Made by a program: the position numbers and the translations under genes. The notes beneath the pieces were generated by a model that was given only the letters and a program-made list of their open reading frames with translations, did not search any database and was not told the origin of the DNA. A stretch of DNA of 64,000 nt from Bemisia tabaci (taxonomy: Eukaryota > Arthropoda > Insecta > Hemiptera > Aleyrodidae), in assembly GCF_918797505.1 (NCBI RefSeq), contig NC_092795.1, positions 60,362,916-60,426,915 on the forward strand, in the 5' to 3' direction. Shown one piece after another: positions 1 through 11,379 of the stretch; the stretch's first letter is position 1, and each line of letters begins with the position of its first letter.

Positions 1-562
1 TCCAGAATGTCGCCAAAAAACGGGGGAATTAAATATTTACGACACCCCTATCACATTACTCACGCATGCAAAGAAGTTGCGACTCAAGACAATGCAGGGC
101 GGAAGATCTGAACTAACGCGGTTGAGGGGTTGACAGAACAACGAGTGTCTTTTTTATGTCTTTCAAGTTTGCCAGATTTTTTGCAAAAGAGACATTTTGA
201 AATGAGGCTCTCAATGGGTGGACTGAGTCGGGTCATACGAAACCGCTTTAGTCCATTCACTTTTGAGGTCGATAATACTTTTCAGGGTCAGATAAAACAA
301 TGAGGGTGGTGTGAGGGCACTTTTTGAGACAAAACGCACAACGTGCTGATTTAACTAAATAAAAAATAAGTCAATTACACTGACAGAGAGACCAGATGAG
401 ATTTTCATCTTAAAGATTTAGAGTTTAAATAGAAAAACTAATTGACAGACATAAAAAAATTAATTAAAATTGAAAAATCCAAAAATTAAAATAAATAAAA
501 AATTAAAATAAAAATATCAATTCATTATAGGTAAAGACGTCAATCTTTTTACCTCTTGTCTT

Positions 563-710
563 AATCCTAAAACGAGTCATAACACTATTTTTCATAATAA
601 CATTGGCTCTTGAATCCTAAAACGAATCATAACACCATTTTCATAATTACATTGGCTCTTGAATCATAAAACGAAGTATAACACCTTTTTTATAATTACA
701 TTGGCTCTCG
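563..710. repeat. Three-copy tandem repeat, about 49-50 bp
   Basis: Three successive units (563-612, 613-661, 662-710) each open with AATCCTAAAACGA or a one-base variant and close with CATTGGCTCT. They differ by scattered substitutions and short A/T length changes. Coordinates 1-562 hold AT-rich sequence in which I see no gene. Confidence 0.85.
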
Positions 711-1411
711 AAAAGTATTATAAATAGAAAACGACTCAAAGTTAGACAAATTGAAATTGGTGGTCTTCGCACAGTCATCGATTCAAATGAAAAATAAAAA
801 TTCAAAACCGGGCGTTCGCCGTTAGATGTTCTTTAGATTGTGCATGGTCTGCCTCACTTTGAAAGAGCCTAAGTGCCTTTTTTCACTGGGTTTGTAATTA
901 AATTTACATTACTTCGGGACCTTTTCAATGAACAATTTTTTTATTTCTTTAGATTAGTGTGTCTCCGCTGCATAGGAGAAACAATCGCAAAATTTCAGCG
1001 ACGTTTTTGGGCGCATACTTGGTTTGGAATTCCCTTTCTTCAAATGGTCAAGGGACTCCGAGACCAGAATCTCAGCCAAAGACACCCACCCCGGATCGAC
1101 TCCTAGAAGGGCACTGTACTTCCAACAACTACCCCAAGCCCCCTCCCCCTCCCCCCTCAAAGCGAGTCGCATCTTTCCTGATGCAACTTCATGTCGAGTA
1201 TGTTAATTCCGCTAGTCATGATAGAACTATGTTGCCCAATTTGCGAAATAAGTCGATGTTTACAGTTGAAACATCGGACGCATAAAACATTTGAATGTTA
1301 TCTTGGAAGCATTGCCGCTTTTCAGCTTGTTCTAAAGTTCCTATTCATAACTAGTGCCCCCGCTTCCTACTGAACCAAGGCGGTGCTGCCCCCCAGCGCG
1401 CGACGACCGAG
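711..1411. other. Gene-free stretch, no recognised feature
   Basis: Unique-looking sequence with a C-rich run near 1138-1156. Short overlapping frames exist in several phases, but none has convincing protein character or splice context. Confidence 0.5.
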
Positions 1412-1568
1412 CAGTAGCGAGGCGTGAAATATCGATAAATCTCCATTTGAAGCTGTGGTAAAGAATCGATTATTGAGGTGTTCGTTGCGCACACACTACT
1501 TATCGATCCTTTTCTAGAGGTTTAAATGGCAGGTGAATCGATATATCGCAAAGCACGCCAGGCCACTG
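1412..1568. mobile_element. Family E hAT-like MITE
   Basis: The ends read CAGTAGCGAGGCG and CGCCAGGCCACTG, and the interior arms are imperfect inverted repeats carrying ATCGAT-rich motifs. The flanking octamers are CGACCGAG on the left and CGACGGAG on the right, a 7/8 match as expected for a hAT 8-bp target duplication. Other family E copies or fragments lie at 4755, 22330, 38154 and 41069. Confidence 0.8.
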
Positions 1569-2763
1569 CGACGGAGCTACTCTCCACGACTTAAGTCATC
1601 CCCTTACATCATCCGTCACTCTTCTCGTTACTGTAAATGAGCGCTATGAAAATAAACGATGCCAGATTGTGCGCAAATATTAGGCTTTCAGAATGACGGC
1701 TCCTTAGCGCGATGTTGTATGAAACACCGCGGATGTTTGGCAACGGTAATGAATGAGGATGAGCATGGAAAAGGGAGCGAGGGAGAAGAAACATAGTATC
1801 CTGATCTCTAGCGTGTCTCTTCTACCTACTTCAAGCGAAGAGGGGGTAAAGCGAGGGCACCACTCTGGGATAAAGGGGAAGGTCAGGATAGAAATCATTA
1901 GGGGAAAAGCGTGAACTTGAGATCTTTTGCAACGGAGTAAACCACTGAAAGTAGTAAAAGTAATCATGTATCTCTAATTGCTTTTAAAACAAAAATAAAC
2001 GTATTGCTGGCTATGATAGTACACTGTGACATTAACATTCGAATTCATTAAAAAACTATTTGGAAACATCAAATATTGAAAAGGAACTTAAAAGAGGACT
2101 GGTCCACTTGTATGAATGGAAAATATTCTATTTATCTCGGGAATGATCCAAATATTTACTTTCATCCTCTCTCATGTAATGCAGCATTTGGAAACATTGC
2201 CTTAGTTTAAAAATTTGGAAACATGGTTTTGAACACCGTAAAATTTGGTAAATTTTAAAGAAGCTATTAATCCAGGATAAATATTCGCAATTTTTGCGAA
2301 CTCTGCGTCATTGCGTTGCTTTGTTTCATAATCTAATAGCCTTTAATTTTTGAAAAAGAAAAACATTTTTACTTTAAAATTACACAATTTTCCACCGATC
2401 GATTAGAGAATAGCTACCCCGGAAGTGCAAGTCGGGTTTCCGCTTGGAAAAAAACATAGTAAAAGCGATAATTAAACATTGCGACGGATTTCTGATAGTC
2501 ATGATACGAGCGGCGGCATACTATATTTATTCGTTGATCCATTCTGTGCATGGCGTCGCGTCGTGGATGCAGGCCTTCGAAACCGCGTGAAAATAGGTAG
2601 TTTTAACAGGGCGAGTCGTTAGCCTCCCGAACAGCGGTGACCGCAACAAAGCGACAATCGACACCTAACAGCCCGGATAATTTACAATTCTGTCTGCCGA
2701 GTCTCGAGCTGCGGTTTATTTTCTTCGCGCCAACTTTTCGCCAGCCACGGCCGCGGCAAAGTA
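1569..2763. other. Gene-free stretch, no recognised feature
   Basis: Mostly AT-rich unique sequence with a GC-richer block from about 2490 to 2760. The reading frames are short and lack splice-site or codon support. I see no repeat family from elsewhere in the window. Confidence 0.5.
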
Positions 2764-2884
2764 GTCACTCATCCGATATAAGAGCGTAACTCAAGCACCG
2801 CGTGAGCCTTGTTCTCCATATGACTCCACACTTCCCGGGGCTCATGTGGTGATGGAGATACGTCCTTACGTCCGAGGTGCGACG
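2764..2884. mobile_element. Family Q MITE
   Basis: Imperfect inverted arms. The right end contains GAGATACGTCCTTACG followed by GGTGCGACG, and the left end carries its diverged complement. Related copies are at 27831-27955, 34133-34253 and 54546-54664. An internal GGGGCTCATGTGG motif is shared. Confidence 0.65.
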
Positions 2885-2940
2885 ACGCGAGATTACGTAT
2901 GCGTTCATCGTGCGGCGGCCCAGGCTGAGGCCGAACCCGG

Positions 2941-2957
2941 GTGGGGGGGGGGGGGGG
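2941..2957 (+). repeat. Poly(G) tract
   Basis: Near-uninterrupted G run next to the family Q MITE. It can form a G-quadruplex in principle and is also a place where assembly length is unreliable. Confidence 0.9.
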
Positions 2958-4754
2958 AGGGGACGCCTTCCGGTAATGGATTTTTCTTTATGATACATAC
3001 ACAGCTATATCTGTAGGTAGACGAAAATATATCTATCTAAACGTGCGGTGTGTGTAAGTTGCAAATGCACCTTTTCCCTGGCACTTTGCCGGGGGAGCCG
3101 CGTACCCCTATCTCGGTGCTGCCGAGTTTCGGGACCGAAAGGGGTTGGTCTCCTTCAACCCCCCTCCCCCCACTACTGCCGTGATATCGAAGGGAGCTGT
3201 AAGTCACAAATTTTCGAAATCGAGTTACTTCAAAATTCGTTCATCTATTTTAGACTAAATCAATGAAACAGCTAAAAGAGCTAAATTCGTCTTATTTGTG
3301 TGAAAACGAGACTTATGAAAAAGCCATAAGTGCGCAAAAAATGTCGCAGTTTCAGGCGAAACAGCCGTTCGGAACATTATTTCTCCAGAGAGCCAATGAC
3401 AACAATGCTTTCAAGTAAAATGCCAATTTCGAACCTGAAAATGTGTTTGTTGTGTGTCCAAAACGCAACCACGAAGGCATGCAGAAGACAGGACTAATAC
3501 GGCTGTCTTGCCCAACACTAGCCTAAAAAAAATGAGTGATACGCTTTTCATTAAATTGAAATAAAATTGGTCAATTTTTAATCATCCAAACAATTTCTAA
3601 GAGTCTTTTGGATGATTGGTAGCAATTTGAAAAAGAACGGAAGCTTCTTTCGGTATATTTTATCGATCAGACGCTTGTGAGCTCATTTCTTATCTTATAA
3701 CTTCATTTGTTACCTTACGGCTCTCTTTGCTATCCCGGCAGCCTAGTCCGAGGAACTCTCGTCTTATGGACTCGACTTACCTTGATGAGGTTTTACTTGA
3801 TGGCCTCGCGGAAAACAGTTTATAGTAGATCCGAAGGCGGAAAAAGCAGGAGGTGAAAGGAGAAAAGTATGGGTAAAAAGAAAAGAAGAGGAGAAGGAAG
3901 GAGAATAAATGGAAGAAGAAGAAGAGGAGAAAGAAAATACAAATAGTACGAAATTCTACTCCCAACTCCCATACTCGCGACATCGTAGTTCAACACGTCC
4001 GTCCGGTTTGGACTTATAAAACGCCTTCAAATTGGAAGATACTTCACAACACAACAGCAGTGTTCGAATAGTTGCTTGAGAGTTCAATTATACCATCATG
4101 AGGATATTCCTTGATTCCTTGATCATTTATGGCCGCATTTACGATCGTTCCTTAATCAGCTCCTTTATTCAGGAGATTTCATATGTTTTACATTGCTATG
4201 AAGATATTTGAGAGGATCATTTATATACCATCATGAAAAGGACAATATCACCAAATCTCGAGAAAAACTCAACAAAATTATTCCCGAAATTTCTTGGGAT
4301 TTCTTACTTATATTCGCATGAGGTCAAGGAGGAAACCAAAAACTCGGCTTCTGAAATCCTGACTTTGCGCCCTTTTTTCCAAATTGCGTCACACAGAAGT
4401 AAAATACTCATTGTTCACGAAAACGCTGGCATCAGGGTTGCCTCGATTTCCGAGGGTGGCTCATTACGTTCTTCCTAAACGACAGTACAGCGATGCCAGC
4501 TCAGGAGCATAATTTCCTTAAACGGTGGCAGGGAATGCGAAAGATTTGACGAGATTTGGCAACATAGAAGCTGTCATGCCTTTTTTATCCGATCGGGCGG
4601 GAGTCAGCGAAAAATTGACGCTCGAGTTTTTGTTCCGTCCCCAGGGTTCAGCGAAAATATTTGGATTTAGGACACACTTAAAAGGACTGAAGAGAGTTTT
4701 TGCTACTGAACGTGCGAAAATGATAGCAATTGGCGCATAAACGACCAATGACAA
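2958..4754. other. Gene-free stretch with a purine-rich tract
   Basis: Unique AT-rich sequence. A GA-rich microsatellite-like tract spans about 3838-3943 and produces a low-complexity frame on the opposite strand. The frame at 4233-4478 has no supporting features. Confidence 0.5.
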
Positions 4755-4872
4755 GGCGTGATAATCGACTATCGATATTTTTCAATTTGAAACTATGGTC
4801 AAAAATCGATTATTCTGGTGTTCGATCCGAAAGTTCTGATAATCGATCCTGTTCCATAGATTTAAATGGCAG
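4755..4872. mobile_element. Family E MITE, degraded
   Basis: Shares the family E interior: AATCGATTATT, GTGTTCG, ATCGATCCT and TTTAAATGGCAG. The left terminus is decayed. Directly after it, at 4873, a new CAGTGGCGTG terminus begins, so a second truncated hAT-like end may abut it. Confidence 0.6.
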
Positions 4873-5675
4873 CAGTGGCGTGCCTTTCCTTAACTACCTT
4901 TACTTTACTACCTAAACTTTACTACCATTCCTGAATTTTTTCCTGAACTTTCGCGGACAAATCAATTAAAATATCCAAGAAAATACGAATTGACACCTTA
5001 AATTTTATTTCAGATAAAGATTGATCGACATAAAGGTCAATGTGAGAGCCAACGAGATCTGTAAGCGTCGAAAAGAATCCGAGATCATTCTAACGTCTCT
5101 CTGATTGGCATCGATAAAACCACGAGTGGCATTCGTTGAGATTCATGACGCATGGCTAAACGAGAGCATTATAGATTGCAATGCATCAAATTAAATCGGA
5201 ATCCAAACATCGAAAATAGATTATTCAGGATCAGGAGCCGGACTTAGAATGGGCACACGTCATGTCCAGATCACCGACTGCAATTTAGACGACGCCGCAA
5301 CCGCGCTGTGCGGTGCTGGGTCAGTGACGCCTGGCAGGTAGGCCACCGGCCGCGCAAGACGCAACGCTGGTGGTGTGTTAGTCTCCGACTCAAATCGAAT
5401 CAATTACGACCCCTCTCTCTCTCTCCGTTCCCTGACCCTTACCACCCTCGTTGCTGTGGTCGTCGGCTTGTTGCTGCCTGTGGTTTATTTTCGAAAATCC
5501 GCTGCAGCAAACCAATTTAAGACACCTTAGCGTGATTTGGATGAGTATTGTTTGTTAGTATAAGGGTTCAAGTGGAGCTATAACTTGGTTACGTGGAAAG
5601 AAAAAAAATTACTTCCTAGTGATGACCAATTTTAAACAGGACCGACGAAATAGTAATATGATGACTTTTACAATA

Positions 5676-5919
5676 CTGCTGTGCTACGCAAGAACGCTGT
5701 AAATCTATCAAGCTTCTCCCTCCTTTTTGAAACTTAACACTTTACAAAATAAAAACTGTTTTACCCGCGCACCTCAAACTCTCAGGTTAAGTTCTTGATA
5801 GTATTTGCGAGAGAATTCTGTAAAAACATTGCACCAAGGCACACAAGTTTTTCTGCTATGATACATTGTTTCCAAAAAATGTAAAGTGACGTTTACGGCG
5901 TTTTTTCGTTGCACGGCAG
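5676..5919. mobile_element. Family T MITE
   Basis: Ends CTGCTGTGCTACGCAAGAAC and its complement near 5896-5919. The flanking tetramers are AATA and GATA. The same family occurs at 6413 and 28237 with better-preserved 4-bp duplications. Confidence 0.65.
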
Positions 5920-6412
5920 GATACTGATGACATTGGTTTTTTTTTTTATTAAAGCATGGCCTGAGTAGCAATTATTGCATATTATATTTGTAAAGCCAGC
6001 TAATAGCTCAGCCTTATTTTTCGCATTTTGAATAGCCGAAAACCTATAAACCTTGATGACATTTAGTATAGCTTAGAAGAAAAGTTTACTACGACAAATT
6101 ACAAAGAGGAAAAGATGAGTCTACCAAAAGACAAACATTTCTTTAAATTACTAATATTCCAAACATAGATGTCCTTTACCCTCATTTAACCGTGGTTGCG
6201 GTTGAAAGAGGCTGCTAAAATTCGGCAGAAGTGCCGAAAACTCGGCATAGTCTACTTGGCATTCGGCAGCCCTGCCGAATGTCGTCAGCCAGGACTGCAA
6301 ATCGCGGTTCCAGTTGCCGAAAATGTTGGGGTGTTGACACTGCCGCAAAATTGTTTACCCAGTATTATTCCAATTCATTCTAAGGCCCTTAACTAACGAG
6401 CACACTCCTACT

Positions 6413-6665
6413 CTGCCGTGCTAAGGAAGAACGCCGTATGAACATTCGAGAGTTGCCACATTTCCTTCGATAAAATGTTTATTTGTTAGGAAAGTTATGA
6501 ATATTCTTCCTTTTAATTTTCAGAATCTCCAGGTAAAATTACTGACTAAATTATCTGAACAATTGGGAGGAAAATATTCATAAATTTACCAGGAAATTCG
6601 TTTTTTATCAAAGGAAATTTGACAACGCCTGAAGGCTCATACGGCGTTTTTCCTTAGCACGGCAG
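6413..6665. mobile_element. Family T MITE with 4-bp target duplication
   Basis: Terminal inverted repeats CTGCCGTGCTAAGGAAGAAC (left) and the complement ending GCACGGCAG (right). TACT flanks both sides. The interior is AT-rich with no ORF. Confidence 0.8.
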
Positions 6666-7308
6666 TACTATGCCACCCGTCTCTGGTTCTTTCCAGCAGA
6701 AATACGTCCAATTTTCCTGTGAGCGCCGCGTCGCGTCGTGGTCTGGCACTGAGAAGTTGTGCGGGTTCCCGAGACGGAGGAAAATTTTAATAAATTCAGC
6801 AAAGGCGGGAAGCGCCGTAAATAAGGGAGGATTATCCGAGGTAGCGCGGGTAATCGCTTTCCTAAGGTGCTGGAATAGCTTCAAGACCGGAAGCCGATTT
6901 GGCAAACGCCCCGACGCTGACACTAGGAGAGAGAGGCTCCAAAGGTGTTCCCGCACCCCCGTCCCGCGGGCATAAAGGGTTGATTTAAACGTTGGTTGGC
7001 GGGGGTCAAAAGGTCGCCGACTGGGGACATTTGTCACCGGTAACGACTCCTTCAAGCCTTTTTCAGCTCGGCTCCGCGGAGAATCAGTCACATTCGGGTA
7101 GAAAAATGGCTCGTCACCCATCCGCCGGGCCAACCATCAATCCATCTTTCGCGCCGAGCCAACCCGCGCACCAGGGAGAGGAGAATTCATACGCTAAGGC
7201 TTGTCCAGGAGGCTTCGAAAGAGAGAACACAGCTGATCGCGCCGAGGATCGCCGCAGAATCCTATGAATGGATCACTGAACCTGGTGTTTTTTATGTAAT
7301 ATTCTGAA
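6666..7308. other. Unique GC-richer block, no supported gene
   Basis: Contains the longest ordinary - strand frame of the area (6654-7133, 159 codons), but its C-terminal part lies in family C/T repeat sequence (6665-6713). The rest lacks recognisable domains. I treat it as non-coding unless transcripts say otherwise. Confidence 0.4.
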
Positions 7309-7724
7309 CAGAGATGGAAAATTTCATGAAATTTATTGAAACTTTTGGGGATACATTCAGGAGGCTAAGAAACGCCTAGAAACAGTGATTCTAAATTTTG
7401 AAATATTTCACCCCAAGTCTAAAACATTCGCGCGTTGCAAATGTTTTCGTTTAGTTTAGAGGTTGGGTTGGGGTTTTCTCTCTAAACTCCCCTTTTTGCC
7501 CCCTCTTTGTGTCTGGCACCTTCAGTAGAGTAGCATAATACCGCAGCATCAACAGAAAGACGATGTGAAACTCTTTCAGACCTCCAAAGGTTTAATCAAT
7601 AATTCTAAAAAAAATTGATAAATTTCAACTTTTATGAAATTTATTTGAGCCTTATGAAATTTCATGAAATTTCACGTGAAACTTCATGAAATTTCAAAAC
7701 GTGAAATTTCATTTTCCATCTCTG
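7309..7724. mobile_element. Family EE hAT-like MITE with perfect 8-bp TSD
   Basis: Termini CAGAGATGGAAAATTTCATG and the complement ending CCATCTCTG. The octamer ATTCTGAA occurs immediately before (7301-7308) and after (7725-7732), a textbook hAT target duplication. The interior is AT-rich with many ATGAAATTT motifs and no ORF. A diverged relative lies near 21967-22200. Confidence 0.9.
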
Positions 7725-7785
7725 ATTCTGAAAGTACTAGGTGAGTAGATAGCTTGGTCATTTATTGCGTATTTTTCGAGCAAAA

Positions 7786-7893
7786 ATGCCGGACAACCCC
7801 TTCTTTGAAAAGTACAAAGACTCGAAGGAATTTCCAACGCGTCAGAATGGCGGGAAACTGATGGAAGTGGGGTACTACGGCAGCCATATCGCT
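7786..7893 (+). CDS. Candidate first coding exon of a small unidentified gene
   Basis: The ATG sits in a good insect initiation context (CAAAAATG) and opens 36 codons of balanced composition beginning MPDNPFFEKYKDSKEF and ending YYGSHIA, with typical third-position GC use. I do not recognise the family; NPFFEKYKD is only loosely reminiscent of F1-ATPase assembly-factor segments, and the following residues do not support that. Open frame continues to a TAG at 7939-7941. A weak donor GTATCC follows codon GCT at 7893. Two continuations are possible: the exon at 8516, or the exon at 7942 that follows a pyrimidine-rich acceptor. The hAT MITE at 7309-7724 lies just upstream, so the promoter or leader was probably interrupted by it. 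Confidence 0.5.
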
Positions 7894-7941
7894 GTATCCT
7901 CTTTTTTCCACCGATTAACCGATTGTTTTCTTTTTATTTAG

Positions 7942-8022
7942 AATGAATTTCACCCTTCAAGGCTCTTCCAGGCTTCTTTTCAAGGCTATTTTTCGCATTG
8001 CATGGACGTGATTAGCGAATAA
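7942..8022 (+). CDS. Alternative in-frame terminal exon, 26 codons
   Basis: A strong acceptor (TTTTCTTTTTATTTAG) ends at 7941. The frame NEFHPSRLFQASFQGYFSH... runs to TAA at 8020-8022, and an AATAAA follows near 8037. It is in the same frame as the exon at 7786. The intervening 48 bp is a multiple of three but short for an insect intron. Either a minimal intron, an alternative terminal exon, or chance. Confidence 0.3.
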   Translation, partial: NEFHPSRLFQASFQGYFSHCMDVISE

Positions 8023-8515
8023 AACACGTATTATTCAATAAATTAGTAATTTTGAAAAGCAATGTAATATCATATCAAGGCACTTAAAGAAATATCAGTT
8101 CAAGGGAAAATAATTTGAATGCATAATACGCTTGATCTACAGCATCTCACACCGTACGTTTCAAAAGGGAGGGGAACATATCTCTGTAACATAATGCTTA
8201 GTTTTTTTTAACATAATCCTTAGATTTTCTTCCGTAGGTGACAGGTGGAGGGTCTATATTTTGAATCATTTTTGATGGCTGCAGATTAAATTATCGATAG
8301 AAAAAAAGAGGACTGAAATTACAGGAGCCACATTTCCTTGGGTTGCGTTAGGACTCAGCGTTGTATTTTACGGGGAAAGATGAGATCAATTTGATTTTAG
8401 AATTCCGGACCCTCCGGTAAATCCTATCGACCAGTGCTAACTGAAGACCAGCACACCTGAGCTCAATCGTTTTCCCACGCCAATTGCATTGCTTTTTGCA
8501 TTTTGCGCGTGACAG

Positions 8516-8641
8516 GTGCAGTCCAAGGGAGTCTCAAGCCGCATGGTTGCCAAAAAGTGCAAAAAATTCAACTTCCCCCGAGAGTATGAGACCCAGATTC
8601 TCCACGGCGCGGCGACACCGAGCGAGTATCATGAAGTATAA
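8516..8641 (+). CDS. Candidate terminal coding exon of the same small gene
   Basis: After the acceptor TTTTGCGCGTGACAG the frame starts VQSKGVSSRMVAKKCKKFNF and continues PREYETQILHGAATPSEYHEV to TAA at 8639-8641. Composition is strongly protein-like, with basic residues and few low-complexity runs. Phase 0 joins codon GCT of the exon at 7786 and would give a product of about 77 residues. An alternative donor GAA|GTATAA exists just before the stop, so the gene could continue. The family is not recognised, and no signal peptide or membrane segment is visible. Confidence 0.5.
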   Translation: MQSKGVSSRMVAKKCKKFNFPREYETQILHGAATPSEYHEV

Positions 8642-9164
8642 TGGTCGCGAATCGCGATCTCACTAGACACCGGGCAAATCACATTGACCCAGTTTCCAAC
8701 TCAAAATTCAGGCGCTGTTGCCAAATGAAGCATTTTGATGCAACTTGAATCTTCGAGGCACGAAATTCTGGACATACATTTTCGTTGAAGGGCGATGGTT
8801 ACACTAGAGAGGGATTAAATACTCTTTAATGTTATAAAAAACCATGGACACTGTGGGGGTGATGTTACCTCTACTAATCAAACGTTGAGGTATTGCTTGT
8901 GGAGTTCCACAGGAGGAACTGCTTTTTTTAATACAAGAAAAAAGAGTTGGAACTCAAAAGTTATTTATTAGGCCGCTCGAAATTCATGTTCTCGCACTAG
9001 AATGGTTAGAAATCTCCGACAATCACTCTTTCTTACAAAGTTCTTTCCTAATAATAAAAAGAGATAAAACACGGAATAGAACAGTTTTATCAAGTACGTT
9101 TTAAATTATTGCGAGACCCAAAAATTACATATAAAAAGAATCTGAGAAACTTTTAACATATTTG
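8642..9164. other. Gene-free stretch, no recognised feature
   Basis: AT-rich sequence between the candidate terminal exon and a family C element. No poly(A) signal close to the 8641 stop and no further exon that I can defend. Confidence 0.4.
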
Positions 9165-9379
9165 GATGTATTTTTGTTAAACGGAACTAAGCGCCGAGTT
9201 CCTTTTGAGGATTTTAGAATCCCGGATAGCGCGTTCGGTCAAACGGAACTAACTGCCATGGAAAAGCATTGCGCGTATAGGACGGAACGAGCATCGCGTT
9301 CCGCAACACCCGCCGATCCAAGCCCCCCTCTATCTTCCTCCTCCGATGGCGCTTAGTTCTGTTTGACAGAAATACGTCC
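9165..9379. mobile_element. Family C MITE
   Basis: Ends GGATGTATTTTTGTTAAACG and the complement ending GAAATACGTCC, with AAACGGAACTAAGCGCC subterminal motifs. The interior is a reverse-oriented relative of the copy nested at 17953-18172. Flanks ATTT and AATT match only partly. Confidence 0.75.
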
Positions 9380-9483
9380 AATTTTTTATGATACTGTGCA
9401 ACACCTCTGTTGTGAAATAGTTGCTTGAGGCAGGCGCGCGCGCCGTGGCGTGGCGGGCGGCCGGTCAGCTCAAAACGCGCGAT

Positions 9484-9556
9484 GGCGCCTACAAACCTAA
9501 AGGGATACTTCAAGTATTGCGCAATGCGTGAAGTATCCATTTAGGTTTGTAGGCGC
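9484..9556. repeat. Strong hairpin of a GC-ended palindromic repeat
   Basis: The arm GGCGCCTACAAACCTAAA plus GGATACTTCA is repeated in inverted orientation around a loop of about 16 bp. The flanks (9430-9483 and 9557-9590) are rich in GCGCGC and are probably the remainder of the element. Confidence 0.8.
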
Positions 9557-9637
9557 GCATTTCGCGCCGGCATCACGCCGCTCCGCTCTGTGTTCGGCTC
9601 TAATATTTAAATTTACGAATTGATCAGTCTTACGTTC

Positions 9638-9832
9638 ATGTGCATGTGCAGCAACTGTAAATGCAGGCTGCAGAATAATCAGTGCAGCTTGCTGTCACCC
9701 GTAATTAGAAAGAATTACCTCCCCAGGAGCTTTAAAATTAATTTCACGATGATTTCTAACAATTTAGGAGTCTCAGACTTCATAACTAAGCTAGAAAAAA
9801 TGAACGTCAACCATGATCTCATAACAAACTGA
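9638..9832 (+). CDS. Small ORF or terminal exon, 64 codons, unidentified
   Basis: ATG at 9638 opens MCMCSNCKCRLQNNQC followed by a soluble-looking stretch (SLLSPVIRKNYLPRSF ... SDFITKLEKMN) ending at TGA 9830-9832. It has six cysteines in the first 17 residues. A CAG at 9668 or 9674 could instead be a splice acceptor, making this a terminal exon of the gene at 7786-8641, but no clean phase match was found. Not recognised; it may be chance. Confidence 0.25.
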   Translation: MCMCSNCKCRLQNNQCSLLSPVIRKNYLPRSFKINFTMISNNLGVSDFITKLEKMNVNHDLITN

Positions 9833-9861
9833 TTGCGCTAGACGCACAAGTCGTAAGACAG

Positions 9862-10303
9862 TAAGTTGGAATTTTTTAGCTAACGTGCGTTTAAAATCAG
9901 CACAAAGCTGAAAATCTCAATACAGAGGGAAAAAGCTCATATGAGCACAACATCACTATTGTATGGACTGCATTTTGCAAAAAGGAACCAGAGGCATTGC
10001 AATGGTGCCAAGATTGTGCAACTTCATCCTTCGCAATAAAATTACTGAAACCATGAAAAAATATGGAAACATGATAATTTTTGTCGTAAATTTATAGTTT
10101 TCAGCGAGTAAAACAGAAACTGTTAATGGATAATCAGGTTTTCCTTCCAAGACAAAAGAAAATGCACAATTATTTAGCAACATTGCAATGCTCCTGGTTC
10201 CTTTTTGCAAAATGGAATCCATACATTTCTTTCAGGGGAAAATAGTGCTCATATAAGCTTTATGCTGATTTTTAACGCACACTGGCTAAAAAATTCCAAC
10301 TTA
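9862..10303. mobile_element. Family GG palindromic element, split by family D insertion
   Basis: The arms TAAGTTGGAATTTTTTAGC and the complement near 10285-10303 are near identical and continue inward (GTGCGTTTAAAATCAGC). The ends can be read as AGTTGG...CCAACT flanked by TA, as in Tc1/mariner-like elements. A family D copy interrupts the middle. Confidence 0.75.
9965..10220. mobile_element. Family D MITE nested in GG
   Basis: The ends GGACTGCATTTTGCAAAAAG and its complement are related to family B ends, but the inner arms contain CATTGCAATG and TTGTGCAACTTC. A single-ended fragment of the same family is at 22503-22585. Confidence 0.75.
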
Positions 10304-11153
10304 TGACCTCATAACACTCAGACAGCCGTTATTAAACGGTTCACGGCAAAAACTTGCATGACTGTCGTGAACATTTTTTTGAGACACGTCGCAACGTTTC
10401 GGTGCATCTGGATACCGTGTCTCGCAGTCATGGATTCCCAACGGAGCCAGATGCAGCCGAAGGACTGGCAGAAACTCCTCTTCCATAGATTCAATGGATG
10501 CGTCTGTCGAGTTATAAATGTCAATTTTGACTGTCTGATAGTCCTTCGTGTCACATGAGATGATCTCGGTAGAATATCATTACGTAAAGTTTCATACGCG
10601 CGCGTTATGGGATTTAGCGGGGAAAAAATGGAATTGTCATTTTTATTAATAGCCTGGAAGAAGAGGAGGAAAAAATCAATTAGCCTCTATATTCTATCTA
10701 TTTTTCTGTATAATTTCTCAATTGCGCGTTTAAAGGATGGCTTTTTTCAAGTTTTTGAAAACTTTGTCACTCGAGTTCAGTTCGACGCTTTAAGCTCTGC
10801 AGAATGAATAGAAAATTTAATTAGGTCACTTTGAAAATCTTTCATAGCGTCAGAATGTACATACATGTTTCGACATCCACATAGACATAAGGGCAATTGT
10901 TAAACAGAGTGGTGCGAATTCTTATATCACGCAAACGAGGGAAAACTCGGACCGACTTTTTTACGGCTGATTAAAAAACGAACAATTCACAATCATTACC
11001 TGGATATTATTTTTTCGTTAGGTTTTTCTTGATTTCTGAGTTAGGCTATGTACATTTCGGAATTTTCTTCCTTCTTCAGGCCAAAATTTTGATAGTTGTC
11101 TAGCACTCTTTCCTTAAGCGCGTTCGATGGTAGGAGAGACACATTGATGGGCT
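10304..11153. other. Gene-free stretch, uncertain frames only
   Basis: A frame at 10358-10558 (+) and overlapping - strand frames cover the same bases without domain or splice evidence. The rest is AT-rich unique sequence. Confidence 0.4.
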
Positions 11154-11379
11154 CAAAAAAAAACACACATTGGATCTAGAGTCCAGACTCTTGAAAACAT
11201 TGACAAGAAAAAGTACTCTTGATTCAATCAGAATTTAGCTTAAATCAAAACGAAATCCGCTTAAATTAAGAGGCTTGGTTCTTGATTTAAGCTAGAATTC
11301 TGATTGAATCAAGAGTATTTTTCTTGTCGATGTTTTCAAGAGTCTGGACTCTAGATCCAATTTGTTTTTTTTTCCAGTG
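11154..11379. mobile_element. Family A CACTGG-ended MITE, copy 1
   Basis: A near-perfect palindrome whose arms share CATTGGATCTAGAGTCCAGA then ACAAGAAAAA and TTGATTCAATC. The right end is CCAGTG; the left terminus is trimmed to C plus the A run. Dinucleotide CT flanks both sides. No ORF. Confidence 0.9.

Noticed and set aside
6654..7133. 159-codon - strand frame
   Set aside because: It overlaps repeat sequence at its 3' end, lacks domain features, and competing frames cover the same bases on both strands.
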